This document shows, piece after piece, positions 48,707 to 57,841 of a stretch of DNA of 64,000 bases. How positions within the stretch are numbered: position 1 is the first letter of the stretch; the number at the start of each line of letters is the position of its first letter. Location: positions 1,860,001 to 1,924,000 of the forward strand of contig NZ_CP095074.1 in assembly GCF_022919835.1 (NCBI RefSeq), read 5' to 3'. Below the pieces are notes generated by a model. That model had not been told where the DNA came from and made no database searches. It worked only from the letters and a program-made list of their open reading frames with translations. Position numbers and translations under genes: made by a program. This stretch comes from Halobacillus shinanisalinarum. GTDB taxonomy: Bacteria; Bacillota; Bacilli; Bacillales; Halobacillaceae.

Positions 48707-49905
48707 TGTATGATTACGTGATCGTCGGGGCAGGAATCGTAGGTCTAGCCGTCGCTTATTCGATTCAAAAACATCGTCCGAAAGCATCCATCGCAATTGT
48801 AGATAAAGAAAAACAGGTAGCCACCCATCAAACAGGACATAATAGCGGGGTGATTCATTCTGGCATTTACTATAAGCCCGGGAGTTACAAAGCCCGATTT
48901 GCCAAAGCCGGTAATGAGTCAATGATTGCGTTTTGTGAAGAGCACGGCATCGCCTATGATCAGTGTGGCAAGGTAATCGTAGCAACCAGGGAAGAACAAC
49001 TGCCTGCTTTACAAAAATTATATGAACGTGGACAGGATAACGGATTAACGGTTCATTGGTTAGAGCAGGAGGCTCTTTTACAACGGGAACCGTACGTGAA
49101 GGGAGCTGCAGCTATAGAAGTACCGTCTACAGGTATTGTGGATTACAAAGAAGTGAGTGAAACACTTGCACTTCTGACCAAAGAAAAAGGAGCCGATCTT
49201 TATTTAAATGCAGAGGTCAAGCGTATTGATGAACAAGATGTGGTAACGATCGAGACCAATCAGCAAACGATACGCGGGAAAAAGATGATCAACTGTGCAG
49301 GATTGCATAGTGACCGGATTGCTGAGCTGGCTGGTTATCATTTGGATATGCAAATTGTACCTTTTCGTGGAGAATACTATCAGCTAAAAGGAGAGTCTAG
49401 ACATCTAGTAAAAGACCTCATATATCCTGTCCCAAATCCGGATTTTCCGTTTTCAGGTGTTCATTTCACTCGTATGATTGATGGCAGTGTAGAGGCTGGA
49501 CCAAACGCTGTTCTCGGATTTAAGCGAGAAGGTTACACAAAAAAGGATTGGAGCATAACGGACTTATCCCAGGTGCTTGGCTCCACAGGGTTTTGGCGAT
49601 TAGCTTCTTCTTATATGAAGGAGGGAATGGGGGAGATGAAACGTTCCTTTAGTAAAAAAGCATTTGTCAGGGGATTACAAGAATTGATCCCATCTCTTAC
49701 CGAGGACGATGTTGAACCAGCACCTGCAGGAGTGCGAGCTCAGGCCATGCGTTCAGATGGTACCTTGGTCGATGACTTTTATATCATTGCAGGGAAACGC
49801 AGTTTTCATGTGTGCAATGCTCCTTCTCCAGCAGCAACTAGTGCTTTGCAAATTGGAGAAGAAGTGTTTCGCAAAATGGAAGAAAAAAACTCCTATGCAA
49901 TTTAA
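48706..49905 (+). CDS. lhgO: L-2-hydroxyglutarate oxidase
   Basis: 399 residues. FAD-dependent DAO fold: YDYVIVGAGIVGLAVAYSIQ (dinucleotide site), THQTGHNSGVIHSGIYYKPG (the family's hallmark), KMINCAGLHSDRIAEL and a C-terminal GVRAQAMRSDGTLVDDF. It oxidises L-2-hydroxyglutarate to 2-oxoglutarate, passing electrons to the respiratory chain. Coupled to DUF3870 upstream; 270 bp before csiD, whose product makes its substrate from glutarate. Full length, all motifs intact. Confidence 0.93.
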   Translation: MYDYVIVGAGIVGLAVAYSIQKHRPKASIAIVDKEKQVATHQTGHNSGVIHSGIYYKPGSYKARFAKAGNESMIAFCEEHGIAYDQCGKVIVATREEQLPALQKLYERGQDNGLTVHWLEQEALLQREPYVKGAAAIEVPSTGIVDYKEVSETLALLTKEKGADLYLNAEVKRIDEQDVVTIETNQQTIRGKKMINCAGLHSDRIAELAGYHLDMQIVPFRGEYYQLKGESRHLVKDLIYPVPNPDFPFSGVHFTRMIDGSVEAGPNAVLGFKREGYTKKDWSITDLSQVLGSTGFWRLASSYMKEGMGEMKRSFSKKAFVRGLQELIPSLTEDDVEPAPAGVRAQAMRSDGTLVDDFYIIAGKRSFHVCNAPSPAATSALQIGEEVFRKMEEKNSYAI

Positions 49906-49914
49906 TAAAATATT

Positions 49915-50137
49915 TTGACAATTATATATTTATTTTGTATAGTAAAGATAACGCTTACCTCGTTAGGGAGTTTATCCTTTTCATTTCGTAAGCGCACGAA
50001 TTATCATGATCATATAATTCTACAACTATAATGCTGTTTAATAGGACGTGGCCTTTCTTGATCAAAGGAAGCCGTACCGTCTGTTAGAGCCAGTCTTTCT
50101 TACCATTAAAAATGGTGAGGTTAAGGCTGGCTTTTTG
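49915..50137 (+). promoter_or_regulatory. Promoter and structured leader of csiD
   Basis: -35 TTGACA (49915), 17 bp, -10 TATAGT (49938). The leader holds a stem CGCTTAC/GTAAGCG (49952/49988), GAATTAT/ATAATTC, a domain closed by GACG/CGTC with GGC/GCC inside (about 50045-50082), and a terminator AGCCAG...CTGGCT (50088-50132) with T run. csiD begins 40 nt later. A cre-like sequence (AGATAACGCTTACC, 12 of 14 matches on the other strand) overlaps the transcription start. The layout suggests a riboswitch or antiterminator-controlled attenuator. Confidence 0.65.
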
Positions 50138-50176
50138 TATGAAATTTGAAAAACCATTAATTTAGGAGGAATGAAC

Positions 50177-51109
50177 ATGAGTATTACGGAAAAAGAAGTA
50201 CTCGACTTTACTCAAAAAACGAAGCATTACAAAATCGCTATTCATCCCCAAAGTGATCGAATGTATCATATTACGATTGAAAAGACGGCATTTGAAGCCT
50301 TTTTTGAAAAAATAAAAAATATCGAGGTACAAGAGCTCGAATATATTCCATATACGCGATTTATTGTATCAAATGCATTGCAGGAAACACTCGGCGAAGC
50401 CTTCACAAAAACAGTGCAAAGTATTTTACAAGATCGTCAAACGGGTGGTTTTACCATTGGACTCGATGAAGACATAACAGACACGGATCAATATGTTCTG
50501 TTCTCCACTGCATTAACGCATTTGATTGGAGAATGCAACTTTGATGCAATGTCAGGGAAATACTACGCCCGGTTCAAGGTAAAACATACTGATGAAAGTG
50601 ATTCATACCTTCGTCAGGCATACCGATTGTTTACTTTTCACACGGACGGAACATTCGTTGACGAATCAACTGACTGGCTCTTAATGATGAAAATGCAAGA
50701 AAGAAACGCCGTGGGTGGAGAATCCCGATTGTTGCATTTAGATGATTGGGAGGAATTAGACAAGTTTTATAATCACCCTTTTGCCAGCAAAGAGATTACG
50801 TATAAAGCACCGGCAAGTAAAAACGTGAATCAGGATGTTAAAAGGAAAACCTTCTTTCATCACAATAACGAACCATGTATTTGTTTCATCGATCAATTTG
50901 CCAATCCAGCTTCGATTGAGGAAGCTAAGTATTTGCGTGATTTATCTAAATCGATGGAAGAAGATAAACATGTAGTAGAATTAGACCTTCCTGTAGGTCA
51001 CCTTGTAATGGTAAATAACTTATTTTGGTTGCACGGCAGAGCAGCATTTGAAAAAAATGAGGAGCTTGACCGTGAACTCCTTCGACAACGAGGAAGATTT
51101 CAACAGTAA
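50177..51109 (+). CDS. csiD: Glutarate 2-hydroxylase
   Basis: 310 residues from ATG 50177; the ATG 6 bases earlier is too close to AGGAGG. CsiD/GlaH family: Fe(II)/2-oxoglutarate-dependent enzyme with FTFHTDGTFVDESTDWLLMM (HxD of the metal triad near 160), QERNAVGGESRLLHLDDW and late His in NNLFWLHGRAAFEKN plus an Arg (RGRFQQ). It converts glutarate, 2-oxoglutarate and O2 into L-2-hydroxyglutarate, succinate and CO2. With lhgO upstream this gives the CoA-independent glutarate route of lysine breakdown. No lysine-to-glutarate genes (davTD) are in the window. Confidence 0.93.
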   Translation: MSITEKEVLDFTQKTKHYKIAIHPQSDRMYHITIEKTAFEAFFEKIKNIEVQELEYIPYTRFIVSNALQETLGEAFTKTVQSILQDRQTGGFTIGLDEDITDTDQYVLFSTALTHLIGECNFDAMSGKYYARFKVKHTDESDSYLRQAYRLFTFHTDGTFVDESTDWLLMMKMQERNAVGGESRLLHLDDWEELDKFYNHPFASKEITYKAPASKNVNQDVKRKTFFHHNNEPCICFIDQFANPASIEEAKYLRDLSKSMEEDKHVVELDLPVGHLVMVNNLFWLHGRAAFEKNEELDRELLRQRGRFQQ

Positions 51110-51250
51110 GAAAACTCCTTTTAAATACCAAGCCTTAATAAGTGTTAGTTTTCTTAATACAAGAGCAATTTCATTTAAAGGATAAGAGATATAAGTGGAT
51201 CTGATTGAAAGACTTGATTGAAATATTACTTTTTTAGAGGGGTGTGTGTA

Positions 51251-51403
51251 ATGACAATTAACAATAAAAATCAAAAAAAGAAAAATGATTATGAGCAATG
51301 TAATAACTTAGGAAATGAGATAGAAAAACAAAACTGCAAGGGGCTTTGCCATAACCAGAATTGTCCAAAAAAGCACAAAAATGATTCTTTTATTACGATA
51401 TAA
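51251..51403 (+). CDS. Small Cys-containing hypothetical protein
   Basis: 50 residues from ATG 51251 (GAGGGGTG about 8 nt upstream). Lys/Asn-rich start, then four Cys: YEQCNNLG, QNCKGLCHNQNCPKK. Could bind a metal or form disulfides. No family recognised. Not cotranscribed clearly with csiD (140-bp gap). Confidence 0.5.
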   Translation: MTINNKNQKKKNDYEQCNNLGNEIEKQNCKGLCHNQNCPKKHKNDSFITI

Positions 51404-51639
51404 GTTTTTTAACAGTCTGTTATTATTAATTTAGAGGTTACACCTAGACGCGTCTAAAAAGATAAAAAATAATTGCAAGCTGCTGTCTGCTATTTAAAGT
51501 TATGTTGAATCAAGATAAGGGAGCACTAATGAAATAACAGCATTTTTAAATAAAGTTTCTTTAACCACCTGCCCAATTATTGAGAAATGCCCTAGGCTTT
51601 ATATAACCATGTTCATGCTAAATTACATCAATCCTATTA

Positions 51640-51855
51640 TTGCTAAGTTTGGATAACTTGTCTGTAGTAGCTTTAGAAGACGGTCTTTGGGCTGCATTGG
51701 CCTTTACAACGAAAACTTTCAACCAAGAATTAATAGATAGTATGTTAGGATTCGTGAGTGGGGTTATGATTGTAGCGAGTTTCTGGTCACTTCCTTCTCC
51801 AGCGCTTGATATGGAAGAGGGAAAAGGTCTTCTGGATAAGGGAGATTATTTTTAG
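51640..51855 (+). pseudogene. ZIP-family metal transporter, N-terminal fragment
   Basis: The frame reads GLWAALAFTTKTFNQELIDS, then MLGFVSGVMIVASFWSLPSP and ALDMEEGKG, the first two helices of a ZIP transporter (usual text LGALPVL...MLGFAAGVMLAASFWSLLSPA). The start and everything after helix 2 are missing. Followed by a terminator at 51884. Confidence 0.6.
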
Positions 51856-51883
51856 GAGTCTCTAAATTTTATGCAACAATCGG

Positions 51884-51917
51884 ACATCATTCCTTATTAA
51901 GGAATGATGTTTTTTTG
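51884..51917 (+). terminator. Intrinsic terminator
   Basis: ACATCATTCCTT ATT AAGGAATGATGT then seven T. Confidence 0.85.
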
Positions 51918-52089
51918 GTTTAAAATAGATCGAAGGATTACTTACAACCACAGGTTCTAGACAGAGTGTACTATAATTGAACAATCGAGTAGGAGGGAGT
52001 GACTTCCCTCATCTTCCGGTAGATGGAGGTACTATGGTTTCGGCTGACTTCTGATGGCTCATCGATTCTTTGGGAATCGGTAACCACAT

Positions 52090-52305
52090 GTGTACGAAAA
52101 ATCAGAAAACATGTGGTGGCTTGTGTTTCTATTTACTGGATTGTCATTCTTTTTAGAATGGGGTATGGTTCAATCGGGGTATATGAAATTAAGCGGTTGG
52201 CACACTTGGTGGTCCATTCCTGTTTATCTGATTGTTTATGGTCTCTGGTTACCTTGGCACCTGAAGCTTATAAGGGATTGTCCAAAATCTGCTAAACCCT
52301 CATAG
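52090..52305 (+). pseudogene. Membrane-protein remnant
   Basis: The frame has two clear membrane helices: WWLVFLFTGLSFFLEWGMVQ and WWSIPVYLIVYGLWLPWHLK. The style is like the C-terminal half of CBO0543-type membrane proteins, but no ribosome site precedes it. Probably the 3' end of a truncated gene. Confidence 0.4.
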
Positions 52306-52358
52306 AAGCAGGTAAAAGATACTTCAGACGTATTTTAGAATATTCATGAAAGGGTCAT

Positions 52359-52463
52359 TTGAAAGTTCCTGATAAATGGTTGCATGTGTTTTCGGCATTG
52401 ATTCTTATTATTGGCATTTGTTTGTTCTATTTTTTCTATTATTGGGGCCAATCAAGCAGATAA
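52359..52463 (+). CDS. Single-helix small membrane protein
   Basis: 34 residues from TTG 52359, AAAGGG a few nt upstream. KVPDKWLHVFSALILIIGIC, then LFYFFYYWGQSSR: one membrane helix with a short polar end. Too short for family assignment; similar miniproteins are common next to membrane genes. Confidence 0.35.
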   Translation: MKVPDKWLHVFSALILIIGICLFYFFYYWGQSSR

Positions 52464-52671
52464 ACTAATATTTCTATGAATAAAAAAGTGGGATAAACAA
52501 GGTTTTATTTAACATTTAGATAGTAGTCAAAACTAATATGGGTGGTCCTCTGTTTTTTGTTCATGCAAAATAATATTAAAACTGTGCCGTTTAAATAATA
52601 AATTGATAGGTTAGGGGTATTAACATAAAATAGATAGAGAATAAGAGAGTGGGAAAGCAGGAGGGAAATCG

Positions 52672-53349
52672 ATGACGACCACTATTGTATTAATTGACGA
52701 TCATAAATTATTTCGTGAAGGTGTAAAGGTTATATTGGATTTTGAGCCTAGTTTTGAAGTCGTTGCAGAAGGCGACGATGGAATAATGGCGCTTAACCTC
52801 ATAGAAAAACATAACCCTGATATTGTGTTGATGGATATTCGTATGCCTGTTATGGATGGTTTAGAAGCAACTAAAAAGGTTATAGATCTTAATCCAAATG
52901 CAAAAATGATCATTCTTTCGAATTATGATGATGAAAACTACATAACCCATGCTTTAAAAAACGGGGCGCAAGCGTACCTGTTAAAAGACGTAGATTCTAA
53001 TTCCCTATTAGAAGCCATTAAAGTGGTCGATAATGGAGGATCCTACTTACATCCGAAAGTGACCCACCGTTTAGTAACGGCATATCGCCGTCTATTAGAA
53101 AGCACCGGGGTGAATCCATTCCAACCGGTAGAATATCGCAAACCACTTCATCTTTTTACACGCCGTGAATGTGAAATACTGCAACTGCTGGCGAACGGAG
53201 TTAGTACACGTGATCTTGCTGAATCGCTTAATATCAATGACAACACGGTTAAACACCATGTGAGCCATATTTTGAAAAAAATGGGGGTTAATGATCGCAC
53301 ACAGGCTGTCATTACAGCCATTAAAAAAGGCTGGGTAGAAATGGTCTGA
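52672..53349 (+). CDS. NarL/FixJ response regulator, DegU-like
   Basis: 225 residues, ATG with GGAGGG upstream. Receiver domain: [18 protein letters not shown] (acidic pair), [15 protein letters not shown] (phospho-Asp near 55), [20 protein letters not shown] (Thr/Ser replaced by S-N), AYLLKDVDS (Lys). C-terminal LuxR HTH near 160-220: [20 protein letters not shown], then [20 protein letters not shown]. Length and sequence resemble DegU, which controls exoenzymes, competence and poly-glutamate synthesis. No degS-like kinase gene is adjacent, so it is an orphan here; a broken pgsB lies 1.2 kb away. Confidence 0.9.
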   Translation: MTTTIVLIDDHKLFREGVKVILDFEPSFEVVAEGDDGIMALNLIEKHNPDIVLMDIRMPVMDGLEATKKVIDLNPNAKMIILSNYDDENYITHALKNGAQAYLLKDVDSNSLLEAIKVVDNGGSYLHPKVTHRLVTAYRRLLESTGVNPFQPVEYRKPLHLFTRRECEILQLLANGVSTRDLAESLNINDNTVKHHVSHILKKMGVNDRTQAVITAIKKGWVEMV

Positions 53350-53449
53350 TAGATAAAACTAGGCAATGATTGGAACCTTCCCCCATTGCCCTCTTTAATG
53401 TTAACTTACTACCTCAGACTACACCCGTCCCCCTCTTTACAGGGCCAAT

Positions 53450-53675
53450 TCACTGATTAAGCTTCATATATTTTATCAACGTTCCGCCAACAAAGAAACT
53501 ATATTTTCCAAAAACAGGGGAGGATTTGATAGAGACAGTGTAAACTTCATGACTCTCTCTTACCTCCTTATCGTACCCTTTTCCTCAATTCCCGGCACAA
53601 GCCATACTCATCTTGACTTACACTCGTTATGACTGTATCGGTACATTTATAGTCGATAACCTTATCCCAATCCAT
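53450..53675 (-). pseudogene. Broken gene of unknown family
   Basis: One frame from ATG 53675 reads MDWDKVIDYKCTDTVITSVS and stops; another, ending at 53450, reads YDKEVRESHEVYTVSIKSSP, then VFGKYSFFVGGTLIKYMKLN. They join if one frameshift lies near 53590. Not recognised. Confidence 0.3.
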
Positions 53676-53887
53676 TGAGCGTTTCCTAATTTGATAGTTG
53701 GAATCAGCTCATTCCTTCTAAACATTCCGCTTTACAACATCGATTGTAAGCTTCTCTGTCCCATACTCCCATCAGTTAAAGATTCCAGCAACTCCTTCCT
53801 CTCTAATAAAAAAAAGGTGCGTCACTTTCATTCCCTCATGTTAGATAACATCGAATACACAGAATTTAATCCAATGACCGGTAGAAT

Positions 53888-54028
53888 TTAAATGACATCC
53901 TCCAGCCGAAGTTCTTTGCTTCTTTTGTATGTACCACAGCGTAAGCAGATCCTGGAAGTTACATCGATTTTATGCCCCTTCTTACTCATTTTACAACGTA
54001 TCTTTTTGATTCTTTTTGGTAATTTCAT
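53888..54028 (-). CDS. Small basic protein with CxxC
   Basis: 46 residues, ATG 54028 with GGGGGAG 8 nt upstream. MKLPKRIKKIRCKMSKKGHK, then SRICLRCGTYKRSKELRLED. One CLRC pair plus an earlier Cys and His could form a zinc site; strongly basic, so nucleic-acid binding is possible. No family recognised. Confidence 0.5.
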   Translation of the reverse strand: MKLPKRIKKIRCKMSKKGHKIDVTSRICLRCGTYKRSKELRLEDVI

Positions 54029-54527
54029 AATTTTACTCCCCCTCAAAATGTTTTAAATTCTAGGTAGAACGCAAAAATATTGATTTTTATTACCTGCTTC
54101 ATAAGTCTCCTTTAATATTACATTTATATTACATAATTGTCCATATTTAAATATTTAAACTTTCCTAACCTTATTATAACAACATCTATCCCATATATAT
54201 TTGTTAAAATATGATTAATTTTTCTTCACAAAAAATTTATAAAACTGTAAACGTCATATAGTATAGGTCATGCATACTAGAAAATTATTAAAAAATTCAG
54301 ATTAACAGGTAAGGAGAGCAAGCCAATTATTTGGGGGAGTGTTTATATAAACATTTACAAATCACAATTTCACAAAAGACCGTTCAAGAAACCGGATATA
54401 AACGTTGGAGATTTTTTTAATCTCCATTACATAATGGCGGTCAAACTGTCATAAACCCCGTTGTACATACCGTCAAATCCCATTTGGACAACATGATAAT
54501 CGGAAAGGAAGAAGGTGAATAGTCCTT

Positions 54528-55423
54528 TTGACTACATCACTTTTTGCTGTTCTCATTTTGTTTCTCGGGATCTATGAAAAACAAAAACATCAAAGCAATG
54601 TTGATTCCATTCCAATACGTATCAATATTAACGGGGTAAGGGGAAAATCAACAGTTACCCGTTTAATTACCGGCATGATTATGGAAGCCGATTATAAAAC
54701 GATAGGAAAAACAACAGGTACGTCGGCTCGCATGATTTATGGTCCTGAAAATGAGGAACCGATTAAACGAAAACCCGAGAGCCCAAATATTCGTGAACAA
54801 AAAGAAGTCATTACGAAAGCCTCAAAATGGATATGGAGGTACTCGTTAGTGAGTGCATGGCCGTAAATCCGGATTATCAGGTTATTTTTCAAGAGCGTAT
54901 GTTACAAGCCAATATAGCTGTAATTGTCAATGTTTTAGAGGATCACATGGATTGGGACCAACATTAAAAGAAGTGGCTGAATCATTTGCTGCTACCATTC
55001 CAAACGGAGGGTACTTGATTATAAACGATAGTGAGTTTGTGCCCTATTTTAAAGAGGAAGCCCTACATAGAAATACGAAAGTCATTATTTGTGACACGTC
55101 ACGCATATTCGAGGACTTTTTGAAGGGATTTGAGTACATGGTATTTCCGGAAAACGCTGCATTAGCGTTAGCCGTGGCAGATGTACTGGGGATTGATGAA
55201 AAAGTAGCATTTCAAGGCATGTTGAATGCGAATCCAGATCCTGATCCTGGGGCGATGCAAACTATTCCCATCGGGGACGTAGACAATCCTTCTTATTTCG
55301 TCAATGGTTTTTCTGCTAATGACCCTACTTCTACGATTAATATTTAGCACCGTGTAAAAGAGCTTGGATACCCAACTGAAAAGCCCGTGATCATTATGAA
55401 TGCTCATAGGGGGGGCAGCTCCC
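54528..55423 (+). pseudogene. pgsB: pgsB (poly-gamma-glutamate synthase), multiply broken
   Basis: Begins like PgsB/CapB with a membrane segment and the ATP-binding loop RININGVRGKSTVTRLITG. After KWIWR the frame shifts near 54835 (next part [20 protein letters not shown]), shifts again near 54950 ([20 protein letters not shown]), and a TAG at 55346-55348 stands where the family has Trp (INI-stop-HRVKELGYPTEKP). The sequence ends at about 55423 after MNAHR, missing the last quarter. At least four lesions, so it is a true pseudogene rather than a sequencing slip. No pgsC, pgsA or pgsE follows. Confidence 0.85.
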
Positions 55424-55435
55424 AAGGCAAAATAA

Positions 55436-55460
55436 AAAGTGAACATCTAACGCTCACTTT
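55436..55460 (-). terminator. Terminator of HU gene
   Basis: AAAGTGA pairs with TCACTTT; on the minus strand TTTTTATTTT follows. Confidence 0.6.
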
Positions 55461-55468
55461 AAGTTACC

Positions 55469-55741
55469 TTATTTTACTGCTTCTTTAAGGCTCTTTCCTG
55501 ACCTGAATCCAGGTACCTTACTTGCTGCTATTTCTATTTCCTCACCTGTTTGCGGATTACGACCTTTACGTGCAGACCTTTCTTTTACTTCAAAGTTACC
55601 AAAACCTATTAATTGAACACTCTCTTCGCTTGAAAGTGCTTCTGTAATAGATTCCAAAATTGAATCAACAGCTTTACCTGCATCGTTCTTAGATAGCTCA
55701 GATACCTCAGCAACTTTATTAACTAATTCTGTTTTATTCAT
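55469..55741 (-). CDS. HU-family DNA-binding protein
   Basis: 90 residues from ATG 55741 (AAGGAGAG upstream). [40 protein letters not shown] (the DNA-binding arm) and [15 protein letters not shown] are standard HBsu-like features. It binds and bends DNA as a dimer and organises the nucleoid. Complete and probably functional; a second HU copy elsewhere in the genome is likely, as this one lies among debris. Confidence 0.93.
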   Translation of the reverse strand: MNKTELVNKVAEVSELSKNDAGKAVDSILESITEALSSEESVQLIGFGNFEVKERSARKGRNPQTGEEIEIAASKVPGFRSGKSLKEAVK

Positions 55742-56045
55742 TACGTATCTCTCCTTCTTTGATAGTAACACACTCTTTTTTACCATATATCCCCTAGTTA
55801 TTAAGGGAAAGATTAATTTCCAATTATTCACCCATGGCCTTGGTTGCATATTACTTTCTTACTCATGGAATAAAAAAAGAAGATCAAATACTGATTCTTG
55901 ACTCGGTAAGCTAAGTGTTCATATTAGTTCTATAACCTTCGGCTAAAATTTTTTTCAAGCCAACTTAAGTTTCAATCAGTTTTTACTGAGACGTTTATAT
56001 AAACTGTGAATTTCAGTGGTAAACGGCAAATTTATTTAGAGCTAA
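55742..56045. other. Intergenic, nothing recognised
   Basis: About 300 bp with no gene or hairpin that I can support. Confidence 0.35.
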
Positions 56046-56327
56046 TTGAATTGGACCGAATTGGGGCAGTCAAAACACCTACTGGATCTCATTTACGATT
56101 TCCAGGAGAAAAGGATTAGTTTCGTTTCCATTAATAGAAATATCGATACGATTACTACAGCAATGGAGAATCTCGTCTTTGCGATCTTCAGTGGTCTGGA
56201 TCAGTTTGAGGTGACATTATTTCAGAGGAACGAAATCAGGGTTGAATGCAGCCAGAGCCCACGGGCGAAAAAGTGGGAGACCAAACTAAAAACGGGAAGT
56301 GCCAACATGGTCAGCGCCACAATGTAG
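56046..56327 (+). pseudogene. Serine resolvase, central fragment
   Basis: The frame reads LGQSKHLLDLIYDFQEKRIS, then FVSINRNIDTITTAMENLVF and FSGLDQFEVTLFQRNEIRVE, matching the LGRSLKHLI...GI.FKSL.ENIDTTTA...F.I.GALAEFER.LI.ER part of Tn3-type resolvases but with many changed key residues. Start and C-terminal HTH are lost. A third resolvase trace in the window. Confidence 0.7.
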
Positions 56328-56489
56328 CACCCGAGACCATATATCTACCTCAATATCCAGAAAGTCCTTAATTATCCCAAGCAGTAAAATAGGACTATCC
56401 AACAGATGCATACCGTGATCAGTTCTGGGTAGCGATTAGACAATATAGCTTAATTGAATATTCGTAAAAGGATGATTTCAGCCCCAAAT

Positions 56490-56960
56490 TCATGTGATTG
56501 GGATCACCTTTATACTTTCGTCCGGATACACTCGATATTCATAGACTCTTTTATCTTTATTGTTTAAGTAATAAGCGGTAATTCTATTTATAGTATTGCT
56601 CTCTTGATTCCAACCTATAAAAACCTGAAGTCCAATATCCCCACTTTGAATACCTTCAATGTCAACAATATCGTATTCGTTTTCAAATGAATATTCTTTA
56701 ACGGTATTAATATCATAACGCCATGTTAATGATCCATCCATCATGTTGATAACAACGCTTTTGTCTTCTCCTAAAACCTCAATAACCTCTTTTTTTGTTT
56801 GATCAACTTCTAATTCATACTTAATAGTTTCCAAATCAACCTTTGCCTTAACCACTTTTTCAGTAGATGAGCTACTTGCCTCGACCGCATTATCAAATCC
56901 ACCGATCAATACCAGTGACAAAGACAAGAGAACAGTTCCTAAAGTCTTTTTTAAGACCAC
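56490..56960 (-). CDS. Secreted hypothetical protein with BamE-like segment
   Basis: 156 residues from GTG 56960 (AAAGGAGGG upstream). Signal peptide LGTVLLSLSLVLIGGF, cleavage near VEASS. The segment DQTKKEVIEVLGEDKSVVIN, then GSLTWRYDI, resembles the SmpA/BamE-like fold (TKxEVxxLLGxP...W.Y). The C-terminal part is beta-rich (QVFIGWNQESNTINRITAYY). Function in Gram-positives unknown. Confidence 0.7.
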   Translation of the reverse strand: MVLKKTLGTVLLSLSLVLIGGFDNAVEASSSSTEKVVKAKVDLETIKYELEVDQTKKEVIEVLGEDKSVVINMMDGSLTWRYDINTVKEYSFENEYDIVDIEGIQSGDIGLQVFIGWNQESNTINRITAYYLNNKDKRVYEYRVYPDESIKVIPIT

Positions 56961-57014
56961 ATTTAATCCCTCCTTTTAATGTGTTTCTTCATCCTCTAAA
57001 TACAATCCCATCTT

Positions 57015-57190
57015 TCAATTTTGTGCCAACTTGAACACCTGCAAGGAATATTTTCCAACTAATATTACTTTTTGACCTTCTGGAAGTACTTTCGTAATAA
57101 CATCTAAGCTTTCTATATTTCCTTTTCTTCCCTGCTTTCTTAGCTTGTTATTCGTGTGGCGGTGGCGCACCCCATTTTAAAGCAGCATGG
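57015..57190 (-). pseudogene. Decayed fragment
   Basis: Two minus frames, THAALKWGAPPPHE and NIESLDVITKVLPEGQKVIL, followed by VGKYSLQ, suggest the end of a gene with frameshifts, 25 bp after which the BamE-like gene begins. Family not recognised. Confidence 0.25.
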
Positions 57191-57254
57191 GTTAACACCT
57201 CTAACAATCTATATTTATTATCGTTCGACTCAATCTATGGTAATATTTGCCTTC

Positions 57255-57629
57255 TCAAAAATAGCTGTCATATTCATTCTTATTGCAATAGGGAATATTA
57301 AGAATCCTTCCTATGTAATATTGTCCTAAGGAGATTGACATTTTTGAAATTTCAGGATATGGAATCAACACTCGATAACCATCTACAGCAGCTGCATAAA
57401 AAGTTTCTACAACTGAGGCATTAAACATCATATTAAATCTATTAGCATGTGCAGTTACATCTGAGAATCTCTCAACCCATTTTTCTTCAAATTTCCGATC
57501 AAATTCCCTGTCATTTACTATCGAAAATCTTATATCTTTTTCATACACGTATCTTCCAAAATCATCATCATACAGCCAATCGGCTCTGGCGGAATTAGCA
57601 ATGGTTTTGATAAAATTACTATAGTTCAT
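57255..57629 (-). CDS. Hypothetical protein, 124 aa
   Basis: From ATG 57629 with AAAAGGAGATA upstream. MNYSNFIKTIANSARADWLY, then DDDFGRYVYEKDIRFSIVND, and a middle RFNMMFNASVVETFYAAAVD. Acidic N-terminal half, soluble. Not recognised. It forms a pair with the 59-aa gene 33 bp upstream; small acidic proteins in such pairs are often immunity proteins, but no toxin gene is visible, only the decayed pieces downstream. Confidence 0.55.
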   Translation of the reverse strand: MNYSNFIKTIANSARADWLYDDDFGRYVYEKDIRFSIVNDREFDRKFEEKWVERFSDVTAHANRFNMMFNASVVETFYAAAVDGYRVLIPYPEISKMSISLGQYYIGRILNIPYCNKNEYDSYF

Positions 57630-57661
57630 AGAATATCTCCTTTTAAGGATGTACAACCCTA

Positions 57662-57841
57662 TTAAAGAACTCGAACAACCTTTGTTTTATACAATTTTTC
57701 TATTTTCCTAAATTGATCAATCTCTGTTGATCCTCGTACGCCTTTGTCTTTGACATAAGAAAATACCTCAAGCAATTTTTCTTTTGCTTCTTGTTCGGTC
57801 ATTTTGTTTATTAGACCAGATAATTCTTCATATCTATCCAT
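57662..57841 (-). CDS. Hypothetical protein, 59 aa
   Basis: ATG 57841 with AAAGGAGTG upstream. MDRYEELSGLINKMTEQEAK, then EKLLEVFSYVKDKGVRGSTE and a basic end YKTKVVRVL. Helical, charged. No family recognised. First gene of a two-gene unit with 57255-57629. Confidence 0.5.
   Translation of the reverse strand: MDRYEELSGLINKMTEQEAKEKLLEVFSYVKDKGVRGSTEIDQFRKIEKLYKTKVVRVL

Noticed and set aside
49946..50140. Lysine riboswitch in the csiD leader
   Set aside because: The conserved L-box segments (AGAGGTGC-like start, GCCGAAG, GGG-TGG core) are not present.
50177..50192. Start of csiD at the ATG at 50171
   Set aside because: AGGAGG ends only one base before it; the ATG at 50177 has normal spacing.
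53691..53891. 66-codon plus-strand frame
   Set aside because: No ribosome site, and it overlaps the likely minus-strand genes on both sides.
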